In this document: positions 19,284 through 28,944 of the stretch, piece by piece
Position numbering within the stretch: the first letter of the stretch is position 1
Layout: every line of letters starts with the position of its first letter
Assembly: GCA_026989355.1 (NCBI GenBank)
Contig: JALSJM010000010.1
Location: 62,001-126,000 of the forward strand
Direction of reading: 5' to 3'
From: Paracoccaceae bacterium
GTDB taxonomy: Bacteria; Pseudomonadota; Alphaproteobacteria; Rhodobacterales; Rhodobacteraceae
Length of the DNA: 64,000 nucleotides
Made by a program: the position numbers and the translations under genes
The notes under the pieces: generated by a model
What the model saw: the letters and a program-made list of their open reading frames with translations, nothing else
What the model was told of the DNA's origin: nothing
Database searches by the model: none

Positions 19284-20813
19284 ATGGCAAAAGCCGTGAT
19301 GGTACAGGGCGCAGGCTCCAACGTGGGCAAGTCGCTGTTCGTGGCGGGGCTGGGTCGTGCCTTTGTGCGGCGTGGCCTGCGGGTGCGACCCTTCAAGCCG
19401 CAGAACATGTCGAACAACGCCGGTGTCACCGCCGACGGGGGCGAGATCGGCCGCGCCCAGGCCCTGCAGGCACGAGCCTGCAGGGCAGCCCCCAGCGTGC
19501 ACATGAACCCGGTGCTTCTGAAGCCCGAAAGCGAAACCGGCGCACAGGTGGTGGTGCAGGGGCAACGTCTGACCACCGCAAGGGCGCGCGATTACGGAAA
19601 ACTGAAGAAACGGCTGCTGCCCAGAGTGCTGGAAAGCTTCGCCCGCATCTGCGAAGAAGCCGATCTGGTGCTGATCGAGGGGGCCGGAAGCCCGGCCGAG
19701 ATCAACCTGCGCTCCGGCGACATCGCCAACATGGGCTTTGCCGAAGCTGCCGGCGTGCCGGTAATCCTGCTGGGCGATATCGATCGCGGCGGGGTGATTG
19801 CCCAGATGGTCGGCACCCGCGCAGTGCTTGAAGCAGCCGATGCCGCACGCATCCGCGGCTTTGCCGTCAACAAGTTCCGCGGCGATCCGGGCCTGTTCGC
19901 CGAGGGCATGGCGGAAATCGCGCAGCGCACCGGCTGGCAGGCGCTTGGCCTGGTGCCGTGGTTTCCCGATGCCTGGCGCCTGCCCGCCGAAGACGTGATG
20001 GACATCCCTTCCCGCACCGACGGCACGCTGCCCCGGCAGGGCCGTCAGGATCCGGACCGCCCCATCAGGATTGCCGTGCCCCGCCTGCCCCGGATCGCCA
20101 ATTTCGACGATCTCGATCCCCTCATCGGCGAGCCGGGGGTCTGCGTCGAGATCATCGCGCCGGGGCACCCCCTGCCCGGCAATGCCGACCTGGTGCTGAT
20201 CCCCGGCAGCAAGGCAACCATCGCCGATCTCGAAGCCTTTCGCGCCGAAGGCTGGGACATCGACCTGGCCGCCCATCTGCGCCGCGGCGGGCATGTGCTG
20301 GGAATCTGCGGAGGCTATCAGATGCTTGGACGCGAAATTCGTGATCCCCACGGCATCGAGGGTCGCCCCGGCACCCATCAGGGCCTCGGGCTGCTGGATG
20401 TGATCACCGAGATGCGGCCCGAAAAGCACCTGGGCCTTGCCACGGCCCGCTGTCGCCTGACCGGCTGCGGGGTTTCGGGCTATGAAATTCACATCGGCAC
20501 CACCTTTGGCCCTGACTGCATGAACCCCTGGCTTGCGCCCGCAGCGGCACCGGCCGGCAGTTCCGCCGCCACGCCCGGGGAAAGGGTGCTTGGCTGCTAC
20601 CTGCACGGAATATTCGCCAGCGATTCCTTCCGCCATGCCTTTCTGGCCCGCCTCGGCCATGCCGAAAGCGAAGCCACCGCCCATGAGGCCCGTATCGAGG
20701 AAACCCTCGACGCGCTTGCCTGTCATATGGAAGAGCATCTGGATCTTGACGCCATCCTCGGAATCGCCGCCAGGCCAGCGGCAGCCGGGGCCGTTTCCTT
20801 CCCGTCAGCGTGA
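19284..20813 (+). CDS. cobQ: Cobyric acid synthase CobQ
   Basis: Glutamine-dependent amidase of cobalamin synthesis (509 residues) that adds four amide groups to adenosylcobyrinic acid a,c-diamide. The N-terminal ATP-binding domain has [19 protein letters not shown] and the [13 protein letters not shown] block. The C-terminal class-I amidotransferase domain has the catalytic Cys in [10 protein letters not shown] (about residue 342) and a late His in LGCYLHGIF (about 440). Two in-frame Mets lie upstream, but the ATG at 19284 has GAGG at a good distance and matches family starts. No other cobalamin gene is in the window, so it stands alone behind a long leader. Confidence 0.96.
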   Translation: MAKAVMVQGAGSNVGKSLFVAGLGRAFVRRGLRVRPFKPQNMSNNAGVTADGGEIGRAQALQARACRAAPSVHMNPVLLKPESETGAQVVVQGQRLTTARARDYGKLKKRLLPRVLESFARICEEADLVLIEGAGSPAEINLRSGDIANMGFAEAAGVPVILLGDIDRGGVIAQMVGTRAVLEAADAARIRGFAVNKFRGDPGLFAEGMAEIAQRTGWQALGLVPWFPDAWRLPAEDVMDIPSRTDGTLPRQGRQDPDRPIRIAVPRLPRIANFDDLDPLIGEPGVCVEIIAPGHPLPGNADLVLIPGSKATIADLEAFRAEGWDIDLAAHLRRGGHVLGICGGYQMLGREIRDPHGIEGRPGTHQGLGLLDVITEMRPEKHLGLATARCRLTGCGVSGYEIHIGTTFGPDCMNPWLAPAAAPAGSSAATPGERVLGCYLHGIFASDSFRHAFLARLGHAESEATAHEARIEETLDALACHMEEHLDLDAILGIAARPAAAGAVSFPSA

Positions 20814-20836
20814 TCGCCCCGCCGCGCAGGCCTGCC

Positions 20837-21739
20837 TCACGAAAAGCGCAACGTCAGTTCCCGGTTCGTCATCTCCAGGAAGCGCGCCGCGGCAACCGGC
20901 AAGGTGCGGCCGCGCAGGCAGCCCGCGATCAACCGCCCGGCCGGTGCGCCGCGCAGATCGAGCGGCACCGCCACAAGCCCGTCACGCGAAAGATGAGGGC
21001 GCAGGTTGATCGCCAGGCTGAAGCTCAGTGCCTCGCCGCCCTGCGACATCAGGCGCAACAGGTCGAGGCTGTTCGATTCCAGCGCCGGTTCCAGCGCAAT
21101 GCCCAGCCGCTCGGCTGCCGCATCAAGCACCAGCCGGATGCCCTCCGGCCGCTTCGGCAGCAACAGCGGATATTCGGCGCAATCATAGATCCGAAGCTGC
21201 TTGCGCCCGGCCAGGGCGTGGCCCTCCGACATGATGCAGTACACCGGCTGGGGACCGGAATAGACGATCTGCAGGTCACGCATGTGCACCGGCTCGAAAA
21301 CGATGGCGATGTCATTGGAAAGATCGGTGAGCGAATGCTCGGCCTCGCCCCGCTCGTGCAGGTTCACGCTGAAGGTCACGGCGGGAAACTCGGCCAGATG
21401 CCGCTTGAGAAGATCGGGCAGGAAATACTGCACCGCCTCACGCGTGGTGGCGATGTTGACGTGCCCCGCGCGCATGCCCGAAAGATCGGCGATGCGTGAC
21501 TTCACCCGCTCCATGTCGGCCAGCTGATCGCGGATATGCTTGAGCAGGATCTCGCCGGCGATATTGGGGCGCAGGCCCGAGGGATGGCGCTCGAAGATCT
21601 CGACGCCAAGCTCTTCTTCCACCGCCAGAATGCGACGGTTGAGCGCGGAAGGGGTGATCCCCAGTTCTTCCGCCGCACTGCGAAGCGAGCCGGTGCGGGC
21701 GATTTTCTCAATATATCTGAGAGTTTGCAGATGACGCAT
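20837..21739 (-). CDS. LysR-family transcriptional regulator, divergent from the nitrate assimilation genes
   Basis: A 300-residue LysR-type regulator: N-terminal winged helix (RHLQTLRYIEKIARTGSLRSAAEELGITPSALNRRI) followed by a periplasmic-binding-protein-like effector domain. The frame is open to 21775, but the Met at 21739 gives the standard LysR length and leaves the inverted repeat at 21756-21774 outside the gene. It is transcribed divergently from nirB, the usual geometry for a LysR regulator of the neighbouring operon, so it is likely the nitrate/nitrite or nitrogen-responsive activator. The effector cannot be read from sequence. Confidence 0.88.
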   Translation of the reverse strand: MRHLQTLRYIEKIARTGSLRSAAEELGITPSALNRRILAVEEELGVEIFERHPSGLRPNIAGEILLKHIRDQLADMERVKSRIADLSGMRAGHVNIATTREAVQYFLPDLLKRHLAEFPAVTFSVNLHERGEAEHSLTDLSNDIAIVFEPVHMRDLQIVYSGPQPVYCIMSEGHALAGRKQLRIYDCAEYPLLLPKRPEGIRLVLDAAAERLGIALEPALESNSLDLLRLMSQGGEALSFSLAINLRPHLSRDGLVAVPLDLRGAPAGRLIAGCLRGRTLPVAAARFLEMTNRELTLRFS

Positions 21740-21755
21740 GGCGACAGGACCCATG

Positions 21756-21774
21756 TGTTGCGTTTTTTGCAACA
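21756..21774. promoter_or_regulatory. LysR-type operator (T-N11-A dyad) between the regulator and nirB
   Basis: TGTTGC-N7-GCAACA is a perfect 6-bp inverted repeat; within it TTGC-N7-GCAA fits the LysR consensus T-N11-A (T21759, A21771). Two further GCAAC copies follow at 21791 and 21801, offering lower-affinity half-sites toward nirB. Position and form suggest the binding site of the adjacent regulator. Confidence 0.6.
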
Positions 21775-21863
21775 TATTCCTGATTTCTTAGCAACAGACA
21801 GCAACGCCCGCAAGGGTTATGAGAAAGCCGGTCGATTCACCCAACCGGAAGGAATCATGCTGC

Positions 21864-24311
21864 ATGGCAGAGAAGCTTGTTGTTATCGGAGCCGGAATGG
21901 CATCGGGGCGGTTTCTGGAAGAACTGTTCGAACGCGCCCCCGGCGCCCATGACGTGACCCTGTTCGGCGCCGAGCCCCGGGGAAATTACAACCGCATCAT
22001 GCTGTCGCCGGTGCTGGCCGGCGAAAAGAGCTATGACGAGATCGTCACCCATGACGGCGAATGGTATCGCCGCCACGGCGTGACCACCCGCTTCGGCGAA
22101 GCGGTGGTGAAGATCGACCGCAAACGCAAGACGGTGATCAGCCCCGGCGGCGAAACCGCCTATGACAAGCTGGTGATCGCCACCGGATCGGCGGCATTCT
22201 TCATCCCCGTTCAGGGTAATGATCTGCCCGGGGTGATCGGCTTTCGCGACATGGATGATGTGGAAACCATGCTGGACGCGGCCAGGAAACCGGGCGGCAG
22301 GGCGGTGATCATCGGCGGCGGGCTGCTGGGGCTCGAAGCGGCGGCGGCGCTGAAGGCCCGGGGCATGGATGTGACGGTGCTGCACCTGATGGGCCACCTG
22401 ATGGAGCGCCAGCTTGATCCGGCGGCCGGATATCTTCTGCAGAAGGCGCTGGAGGCCCGCGGCATCCGGGTGATCTGCAAGGCCCATACCACGGCCATCC
22501 TGGGCCGCGAGCGGGCCGAGGCGGTGCTGCTGGAAGACGGCTCTCTGCACGAGGCCGACATCGTGGTGATGGCCGCCGGCATCCGCCCCGAAACACGCCT
22601 TGCGGTGGATGCCGGGCTGCGGGTCGAGCGCGGCATCTGGGTGGATGACGCCATGCAGACCACTGACCCCCACATCCTTGCGCTTGGCGAATGCGTCGAA
22701 CACCGGGGAATCGTCTACGGCCTGGTCGCCCCGCTTTACGACATGGCCGGCGTGCTGGCCCGCCGCCTTGCCGGCGACGAAACGGCCGCCTTCGAGCCCC
22801 CGGCCGTTTCCACCCGGCTGAAGGTGACCGGGATCGATCTGTTCTCGGCCGGTGATTTCGCCGAAACCGAGGGCCGCGAGGAAATCGTGTTCCGCGATCC
22901 GGGCCGGGGCATCTACAAGCGCCTGGTGATAGAGGACAACCGTATCATCGGCATCGTCATGTATGGAGATACCGACGACAGCAGCTGGTTCTTCGCCAAG
23001 CTGAAATCGGGCGAGGACATCTCGGAGATCCGCGACACGCTGATCTTCGGCCCGGCGTTTCAGGGGGGCGCCACCGCGGACCCTCTGGCAGCCGTTGCAG
23101 CCTTGCCGCCTGAGGCGGAAATCTGCGGCTGCAACGGCGTCTGCAAGGGCACCATCACCGCCGCGATCGAGGGCGGCGCCACCGATCTGGCGGCAATCCG
23201 CGCCACCACCAAGGCCTCGGCCTCCTGCGGCACCTGCACCGGGCTGGTCGAGCAGCTTCTTGCCGCCACGCTCGGCGATGACTTCAAGGCCCAGGCCCGG
23301 GCCGGCATGTGCGAATGCACCGATCTCTCGCACCAGGACGTGCGCCGGCTGATCCGCGCTGCCGGGCTGAAGTCGATCCCGGCGGTGATGCAGGAAGGGG
23401 GCTGGAAAACCTCCTGCGGTTGCGCGAAATGCCGCCCGGCACTGAATTTCTACCTGCTGGCCGAATGGCCGCTGGAATACGAGGATGACGAGCAGAGCCG
23501 TTTCGTGAACGAGCGCAACCACGCCAACATCCAGAAGGATGGCACCTACAGCGTTATGCCGCGCATGTGGGGTGGCATGACAACCCCCGCGGAGCTGCGC
23601 GCCATTGCCGATGCGGCTGAAAAATACAACGTGCCGGCGGTGAAGGTAACCGGCGGACAGCGGATCGACCTGCTGGGTGTCAGGAAAGAGGATCTGCCTG
23701 ACATCTGGGCCGATCTCAACGCTGCGGGCATGGTTTCGGGCCATGCCTATTCCAAGGGCCTGCGCACGGTGAAAACCTGCGTCGGAACCGATTTCTGCCG
23801 CTTCGGCACCCAGGACAGCACCGGCCTTGGCATCCGGCTGGAAAAGATCCTCTGGGGCAGCTGGACACCGCACAAGGTGAAGCTCGGGGTTTCGGGCTGT
23901 CCGCGCAACTGCGCCGAGGCCACCTGCAAGGACGTTGGCATCGTCTGTGTGGATTCCGGTTACGAGATCGGCGTGGCCGGTGCCGCGGGCATGGATCTGA
24001 AGAAGACCGAGCCCCTGGCCAAGGTCGAAACCGAGGAAGAGGTGATCGCTCATGTGGTGGCCTTCATCCAGCTTTACCGTGAAAACGCCGCCTATCTCGA
24101 CCGCCCCTACAAATGGGTGGCCGGCGTGGGCATGGACTGGGTGCGCGAACAGGTGGTGGAGGATGCCGAAAACCGCGCCGCCCTGTGCGAACGCTTCGAG
24201 ATCTCGCAATCGGTCTATCGCAAGGATCCCTGGGCCGCACAGGCCACCGAACGCCACAAGGCACTGAAATGGCGCCCACTTGCAGATCTTGCACAGGAGG
24301 CCGCGGAATGA
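21864..24311 (+). CDS. nirB: Assimilatory nitrite reductase large subunit (NAD(P)H-dependent)
   Basis: An 815-residue cytoplasmic flavo-iron-sulfur-siroheme enzyme reducing nitrite to ammonium. Order: FAD domain with VVIGAGMASGRFLEEL; NAD(P)H domain with AVIIGGGLLGLEAA (about 150); two BFD-type [2Fe-2S] segments (ICGCNGVCKG...CGTC and MCECTDLS...CGCAKC, about 425-530); then the sulfite/nitrite reductase domain with siroheme/[4Fe-4S] cysteines in KTCVGTDFCRFG (about 638) and SGCPRNCAEATCKD (about 678). The ATG at 21864 is preceded by GGAAGGA. It overlaps nirD by 4 bp. Equivalent to Paracoccus NasB. A siroheme synthase gene is not in the window. Confidence 0.95.
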   Translation: MAEKLVVIGAGMASGRFLEELFERAPGAHDVTLFGAEPRGNYNRIMLSPVLAGEKSYDEIVTHDGEWYRRHGVTTRFGEAVVKIDRKRKTVISPGGETAYDKLVIATGSAAFFIPVQGNDLPGVIGFRDMDDVETMLDAARKPGGRAVIIGGGLLGLEAAAALKARGMDVTVLHLMGHLMERQLDPAAGYLLQKALEARGIRVICKAHTTAILGRERAEAVLLEDGSLHEADIVVMAAGIRPETRLAVDAGLRVERGIWVDDAMQTTDPHILALGECVEHRGIVYGLVAPLYDMAGVLARRLAGDETAAFEPPAVSTRLKVTGIDLFSAGDFAETEGREEIVFRDPGRGIYKRLVIEDNRIIGIVMYGDTDDSSWFFAKLKSGEDISEIRDTLIFGPAFQGGATADPLAAVAALPPEAEICGCNGVCKGTITAAIEGGATDLAAIRATTKASASCGTCTGLVEQLLAATLGDDFKAQARAGMCECTDLSHQDVRRLIRAAGLKSIPAVMQEGGWKTSCGCAKCRPALNFYLLAEWPLEYEDDEQSRFVNERNHANIQKDGTYSVMPRMWGGMTTPAELRAIADAAEKYNVPAVKVTGGQRIDLLGVRKEDLPDIWADLNAAGMVSGHAYSKGLRTVKTCVGTDFCRFGTQDSTGLGIRLEKILWGSWTPHKVKLGVSGCPRNCAEATCKDVGIVCVDSGYEIGVAGAAGMDLKKTEPLAKVETEEEVIAHVVAFIQLYRENAAYLDRPYKWVAGVGMDWVREQVVEDAENRAALCERFEISQSVYRKDPWAAQATERHKALKWRPLADLAQEAAE

Positions 24312-24646
24312 GCCGCTGGATCGACATCGCCGCCCTTGACGACATTCCCCGCCGCGGCGCCCGCGTGGTGAAAACACCCCATGGCTGCGTGGCGATCTTC
24401 CGCACCCATGACGACCGGGTGTTCGCGCTTGACGACGCCTGCCCACACCGCAAGGGCCCCCTTTCGGAGGGCATCGTGCACGATCAGGCCGTCACCTGCC
24501 CGCTGCACGGCTGGGTGATCAGCCTGTCCACCGGTCTTGTCCAGGGCCCCGACGAAGGACAGGTCGCCACCCATGAAGTGAAGCTGAAGGCCGGGCGCAT
24601 CCTGCTTGACGCAACCCGCCTTCTGACACGCCCGGCCGCGGCATGA
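24308..24646 (+). CDS. nirD: Nitrite reductase small subunit, Rieske-type (NirD)
   Basis: A 112-residue Rieske-fold partner of NirB. The cluster ligands CPHRKGPLSEG and CPLHGW (Cys45, His47, Cys64, His67) are intact, unlike many NirD proteins that have lost them, so this one probably holds a [2Fe-2S] cluster (Paracoccus NasG-like). It sits between nirB and nasA with ATGA overlaps on both sides, so all three are translationally coupled. It may carry electrons from the NADH-oxidising site of NirB to the nitrate reductase as well as to nitrite reduction; that sharing is known in Paracoccus and is inferred here. Confidence 0.94.
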   Translation: MSRWIDIAALDDIPRRGARVVKTPHGCVAIFRTHDDRVFALDDACPHRKGPLSEGIVHDQAVTCPLHGWVISLSTGLVQGPDEGQVATHEVKLKAGRILLDATRLLTRPAAA

Positions 24647-27312
24647 CGGACGCGGTCTGCACAAGCTGCCCCTATTGCGGCGTCGGTTGCGGGGTGCTGG
24701 CCACGACGACGGGCGAGGTGCGCGGCGACCCCGATCATCCGGCGAATTTCGGCCGGCTCTGCTCCAAGGGTGCGGCACTTGGCGAAACCATCGGCCTTGA
24801 AGAGCGCCTGCTGCACCCCGAGGTCGGCTCCCGCCGCGCCAGCTGGGATGCAGCGCTCGATCTGGTGGCCGCGCGCTTTGATGAGGCAATCCGCACTCAT
24901 GGCCCCGACAGTGTGGCATTCTATGTTTCCGGCCAGCTTCTGACCGAGGATTACTATGTTGCCAACAAGCTGATGAAGGGTTTCATCGGCAGCGCCAACA
25001 TCGATACCAATTCTCGCCTGTGCATGGCCTCCTCGGTTGCCGGGCACAAGCGCGCCTTCGGTGCCGATACCGTGCCCGGCACCTATGAGGATATCGAGTT
25101 GGCCGATCTGGTGGTGCTGGCGGGTTCGAACCTGGCCTGGTGCCATCCGGTCCTGTTCCAGCGGCTTGACGAGGCCCGCAAGGCGCGGCCGGAAATGAAG
25201 CTGGTGGTGATCGATCCGCGCCGCAGCGCCAGCGCCGAAGGCGCCGATCTGCATCTTGCCATCCGCCCCGATGGCGATGCCGCCCTGTGGAACGCGCTTC
25301 TGGCCGAGATCGCCCGGCGCGGCGCGCTTGACGAAGGATACCTGCGCCGCCACGTGCAGGGGTTCGATGACGCGCTGGCCGCCGCCCGTGCCTCGGATCC
25401 GGCAGCAAGCGGCCTTTCGGCCGAGGAAATCGCCGCCTTCTGCAACATGTGGATCGGCACCAGGCGCGTGGTCACCCTGTATTCGCAGGGCGTCAACCAG
25501 TCGGCGCACGGCACCGACAAGGTGAACGCGATCATCAACTGTCACCTGGCTACCGGCCGTATCGGACGCCCCGGCATGGGCCCCTTCTCGGTAACCGGAC
25601 AGCACAACGCCATGGGCGGGCGCGAGGTGGGCGGGCTTGCCAACATGCTGGCCTGCCACCTTGACATCGAAAACGGGGCGCATCGCGATGCGGTGCGCAA
25701 TTTCTGGCAATCCCCGACGATCTGCACCCGGCCGGGGCTGAAGGCAGTCGATCTGTTCAGGGCCTGCACCGAGGGAAAGATCAGGGCGCTGTGGGTAATC
25801 TGCACCAACCCGGCGGTTTCCCTGCCCCGCGCCGATGCGGTGGCCAGGGCCATCGCCGCCGTGCCCTTCACGGTGGTTTCCGACATCACCCGCACCGATA
25901 CCACCGCGCTGGCCGACGTGCTTCTGCCGGCGCTTGCCTGGGGCGAGAAATCCGGCACCGTCACCAATTCCGAGCGCCGAATCTCGCGCATGCGCGCCTT
26001 TCTGCCCGCCCCCGGCGAAGCGCGCGCCGACTGGCGCATCCTGAGCGATGTGGCGGCGCGGATGGGCTGGGGCAAGGCGTTCTCATATGACGGCCCGGCC
26101 GACATCTTTCGCGAACATGCCGCACTTTCCGGCCTCGCCGGCGCCCTGGGACGCGATTTCGACATCTCGGCCCTGGCCCGGATTTCCGATGGCGAATACG
26201 AGGCGATGAAACCCTTCTGCTGGCCCCGGCCCGCCAGCGGGCAAAGCCCACTCACCGCAGGGCGGTTCTTTGCGGAGGGTGGCTTCTATCATCCCGACGG
26301 GCAGGCGCGGATGCTGGCCATCACCCCCCCCGCACCGCGCCCGGCCGCTCCGGGGCGGTTTCACCTCAACACCGGCCGGATCCGCGACCAGTGGCACACC
26401 ATGACCCGCACCGGCAGATCTCCGCGCCTGGGTCAGCACCTGGCCGAACCCTTCGTGGAAATGCACCCGCAGGATGCCACTGCGCTGTCGCTGGAACCGG
26501 GCGATGTGGTGCGCCTGAGTGCCGGAGAAAGCACTGCAGCACTCAGGGTGCTGATCACCGATCGCGTCAGACCCGGAGAAATCTTCGCGCCGATGCACTG
26601 GAGCGGGCGCACGGCCACCGCCGGACGGATCAACCCGCTGGTGCCGGGGCCGACCGATCCGGTGTCCGGCCAGCCGGCGCTGAAACACGGCACCGCGCGG
26701 CTCGAACGCCTTGAGGCCGCCTGGTTCGGCTTTGCCGCCGCCGCCACGCCGCTGGCGCCGCCTCCCGAAGCGACCTACGCCTATGGCGCGGTGATCCGCA
26801 CCCCCACCGGCTGGAGCCTTGAATGCGCCGGCCGCGAAATCCCGCAGGACTGGATCGCCACTGCCCGCGCCCTGCTGGGCATGTCCGGGAACGCCTCCGG
26901 AGAGGCCTCCGCAGACATGCCCGCCGGCACGGCCAGCATCGCCGAAGATCCGGCCCGCGGCCTTGTCCGGGTGGCCTTCCATGATGATGCGGAACGCCTG
27001 CAGGGCCTGTTCTTTGCCGCCCCTCACCCGGTGCGCCTGGCCCGCGGCTTTGCCGCCGGTCAGATCGGCCGGCGCATCGCCGCGGCGCAGATCCTGGCAG
27101 GACGCGCGCCGGCTGATCTTCCCGATCCGGGCCGCACCGTCTGCGCCTGCTTCAATGTCGGACTCAATACCATCTGTGCCGCGATCCGCGCCGGTGCCAC
27201 CGATGCCGCCGCCCTGGGGCGCGCCACCGCTGCCGGCACCAACTGCGGCGCCTGCAAGCCCGAGCTCGAAACCCTGATCGCGAACGCCCGCCTTCGCGCG
27301 GCCGCCGAATGA
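24643..27312 (+). CDS. nasA: Assimilatory nitrate reductase catalytic subunit
   Basis: An 889-residue molybdenum bis-MGD enzyme that reduces nitrate to nitrite in the cytoplasm. The N-terminal CxxCxxxC plus distal Cys (Cys9, Cys12, Cys16, Cys40) binds a [4Fe-4S] cluster. The molybdopterin domains follow (TNSRLCMASSVAGHKRAFG-like block near 125, Asn/Cys-rich SQGVNQSAHGTD). The molydopterin dinucleotide-binding domain is near 560-690. A C-terminal BFD-like [2Fe-2S] domain (about 829-885) has CACFNVG...TNCGACKPELE. No twin-arginine signal is present, consistent with an assimilatory enzyme. The symbol follows Klebsiella/Bacillus practice; Paracoccus calls it nasC. Confidence 0.95.
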   Translation: MTDAVCTSCPYCGVGCGVLATTTGEVRGDPDHPANFGRLCSKGAALGETIGLEERLLHPEVGSRRASWDAALDLVAARFDEAIRTHGPDSVAFYVSGQLLTEDYYVANKLMKGFIGSANIDTNSRLCMASSVAGHKRAFGADTVPGTYEDIELADLVVLAGSNLAWCHPVLFQRLDEARKARPEMKLVVIDPRRSASAEGADLHLAIRPDGDAALWNALLAEIARRGALDEGYLRRHVQGFDDALAAARASDPAASGLSAEEIAAFCNMWIGTRRVVTLYSQGVNQSAHGTDKVNAIINCHLATGRIGRPGMGPFSVTGQHNAMGGREVGGLANMLACHLDIENGAHRDAVRNFWQSPTICTRPGLKAVDLFRACTEGKIRALWVICTNPAVSLPRADAVARAIAAVPFTVVSDITRTDTTALADVLLPALAWGEKSGTVTNSERRISRMRAFLPAPGEARADWRILSDVAARMGWGKAFSYDGPADIFREHAALSGLAGALGRDFDISALARISDGEYEAMKPFCWPRPASGQSPLTAGRFFAEGGFYHPDGQARMLAITPPAPRPAAPGRFHLNTGRIRDQWHTMTRTGRSPRLGQHLAEPFVEMHPQDATALSLEPGDVVRLSAGESTAALRVLITDRVRPGEIFAPMHWSGRTATAGRINPLVPGPTDPVSGQPALKHGTARLERLEAAWFGFAAAATPLAPPPEATYAYGAVIRTPTGWSLECAGREIPQDWIATARALLGMSGNASGEASADMPAGTASIAEDPARGLVRVAFHDDAERLQGLFFAAPHPVRLARGFAAGQIGRRIAAAQILAGRAPADLPDPGRTVCACFNVGLNTICAAIRAGATDAAALGRATAAGTNCGACKPELETLIANARLRAAAE

Positions 27313-27379
27313 AAACGAACGGAACCGGCATGCAGGCAGATGCCATGACACAGCCCCCGAAAACACCACAGCGTGAAAG

Positions 27380-28687
27380 ATGAACACGGAGACAGGAATG
27401 CAGACTGCCCCCTCACCCACCCGCAACGACCAGACCCGCGCGCTTGCGCTTGCAACATTCGCCTTCGCCACATGCTTTGCGGTCTGGACGCTGTTCTCGA
27501 TCATCGGTATCTCGATCAAGAAGGAACTCGACCTCAGCGACACCCAGTTCGGCCTGCTGGTGGCCACCCCGGTGCTGACCGGATCGGTCAGCCGGCTGTT
27601 CCTCGGGATCTGGGCCGAGCGCGTGGGCGGACGCCTTGCCTTCGCCCTGCAGATGCTGGTAACGGCCGGCGCCGTATGGATGCTGACCTGGGCCGAGACC
27701 TATCCGATGTTCCTGCTGGCAGCGCTCGGGCTGGGGCTTGCGGGAGGATCCTTCATCATTGGTGTTTCCTATGTCTCGCGCTGGTATCCTGCCGGCCGGC
27801 AGGGCACGGCGCTCGGCATATTCGGGGTGGGCAACATCGGTGCCGCGGCCACCAACTTTGCCGCCCCCTTCCTGGTGGTAGCCTTCGGCTGGGAAGGCAC
27901 GGCCCGGCTTTATGCCCTGCTGCTGGCAGCTACCGCAGTGCTGTTCTGGCTGCTGGCACACACCGATCCCGTGCACGCCGCGCGCGCCGGGCAGGCAGGC
28001 CGCGCCCCCTCGCTGCGTGCCCAGCTCGCGCCGCTCTCCAATCCGCAGGTCTGGCGTTTTTCGGCCTATTACTTCTTCGTGTTCGGCGGTTTCGTGGCGC
28101 TGGCCTCGTTCCTGCCGCGGTTCTACCAGGGGGCCTACGGGCTGGAGATCACCACTGCCGGCATGCTGGCAACGCTCTATTCCCTTCCCGGCGCGGCCTT
28201 CCGGGCGCTCGGCGGCTGGATGTCCGACAGATGGGGCGCGCGCTACCTGCTCTACCGGGTATTCGGCGCAGCGCTCGTGCTGCTCTTGCTGATGGCTCAT
28301 CCGGGCGGGCAGTTCGTGATCCCCGGCATGAATGGCCCCCTGCGGCTTGATCTTTCGATGCCGCTGTGGCTGTTCGTGGGGCTGACGATCCTTCTGGGCT
28401 TCGTGATGAGCCTTGGCTCGGCCGCCGTGTTCAAGCATGTAGCGGCCTATTACCCCGCGCATGTGGGGCCCGTGGGCGGACTTGTGGGCATGATCGGCGG
28501 GCTCGGCGGCTTTTTCCTGCCGATCGCCTTCGGCGTCCTGCTTGATGCCACCGGCATCTGGACGGTGCCGTTCCTGCTGCTGTTCGCGGTGGTCGGGGGC
28601 ACGCTTGTGTGGATGCACCGCGCAGTGCGGACGCTGGAGCGGCAAAGGCCTGATGTCCTGCCGGGGCAGCGTGCCCGCAGCGCCTGA
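27380..28687 (+). CDS. NarK-type nitrate/nitrite transporter (MFS)
   Basis: A 435-residue, 12-helix major-facilitator protein of the nitrate/nitrite porter group. Visible features are the helix-2 substrate Arg in LTGSVSRLFLG, the first nitrate signature region GGSFIIGVSYVSRWYP, and the second glycine-rich signature GPVGGLVGMIGGLGGFFLP late in the protein. It ends the nir-nas unit, 67 bp after nasA. It would import nitrate for the cytoplasmic reductase. An alternative in-frame ATG at 27398 has a slightly better ribosome-binding site. Confidence 0.9.
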   Translation: MNTETGMQTAPSPTRNDQTRALALATFAFATCFAVWTLFSIIGISIKKELDLSDTQFGLLVATPVLTGSVSRLFLGIWAERVGGRLAFALQMLVTAGAVWMLTWAETYPMFLLAALGLGLAGGSFIIGVSYVSRWYPAGRQGTALGIFGVGNIGAAATNFAAPFLVVAFGWEGTARLYALLLAATAVLFWLLAHTDPVHAARAGQAGRAPSLRAQLAPLSNPQVWRFSAYYFFVFGGFVALASFLPRFYQGAYGLEITTAGMLATLYSLPGAAFRALGGWMSDRWGARYLLYRVFGAALVLLLLMAHPGGQFVIPGMNGPLRLDLSMPLWLFVGLTILLGFVMSLGSAAVFKHVAAYYPAHVGPVGGLVGMIGGLGGFFLPIAFGVLLDATGIWTVPFLLLFAVVGGTLVWMHRAVRTLERQRPDVLPGQRARSA

Positions 28688-28737
28688 ACAGCGCGACCGG
28701 ATGCCGTCCGCTCGCCGCCCCTGCAATCCCGGAAATC

Positions 28738-28811
28738 TGGAGGCGAGTACCGGAATCGAACCGGTGTACACGGATTTGCAATCCGCTGCGTAACCACTCC
28801 GCCAACTCGCC
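28738..28811 (-). tRNA. tRNA-Cys (anticodon GCA)
   Basis: Read on the minus strand, the 74-nt cloverleaf has acceptor arms GGCGAGT and ACTCGCC, a D arm, an anticodon stem GCGGA/TCCGT around loop TTGCAAA (anticodon GCA), and a T arm with the standard GGTTCGATTCC. The discriminator is U and the CCA end is encoded. It lies between narK and pcm on the opposite strand. Confidence 0.97.
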
Positions 28812-28944
28812 GAAGCCACGGGCGTAGTAACCCAAGCCATTTTGCAGCGCAAGCCGCTTGTGCGGCGCCGCGGCCTGTTGCCGTGGCCAGCGGCCTGTGG
28901 CAAGAGGGAACCGGGCCGACCACCGCAAACGACGGGAACCAGAG

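Noticed and set aside
18856-19290. Reverse-strand frame in the cobQ leader
   Set aside because: No ribosome-binding site, Arg/Pro-rich, no family resemblance, and it overlaps the cobQ start region.
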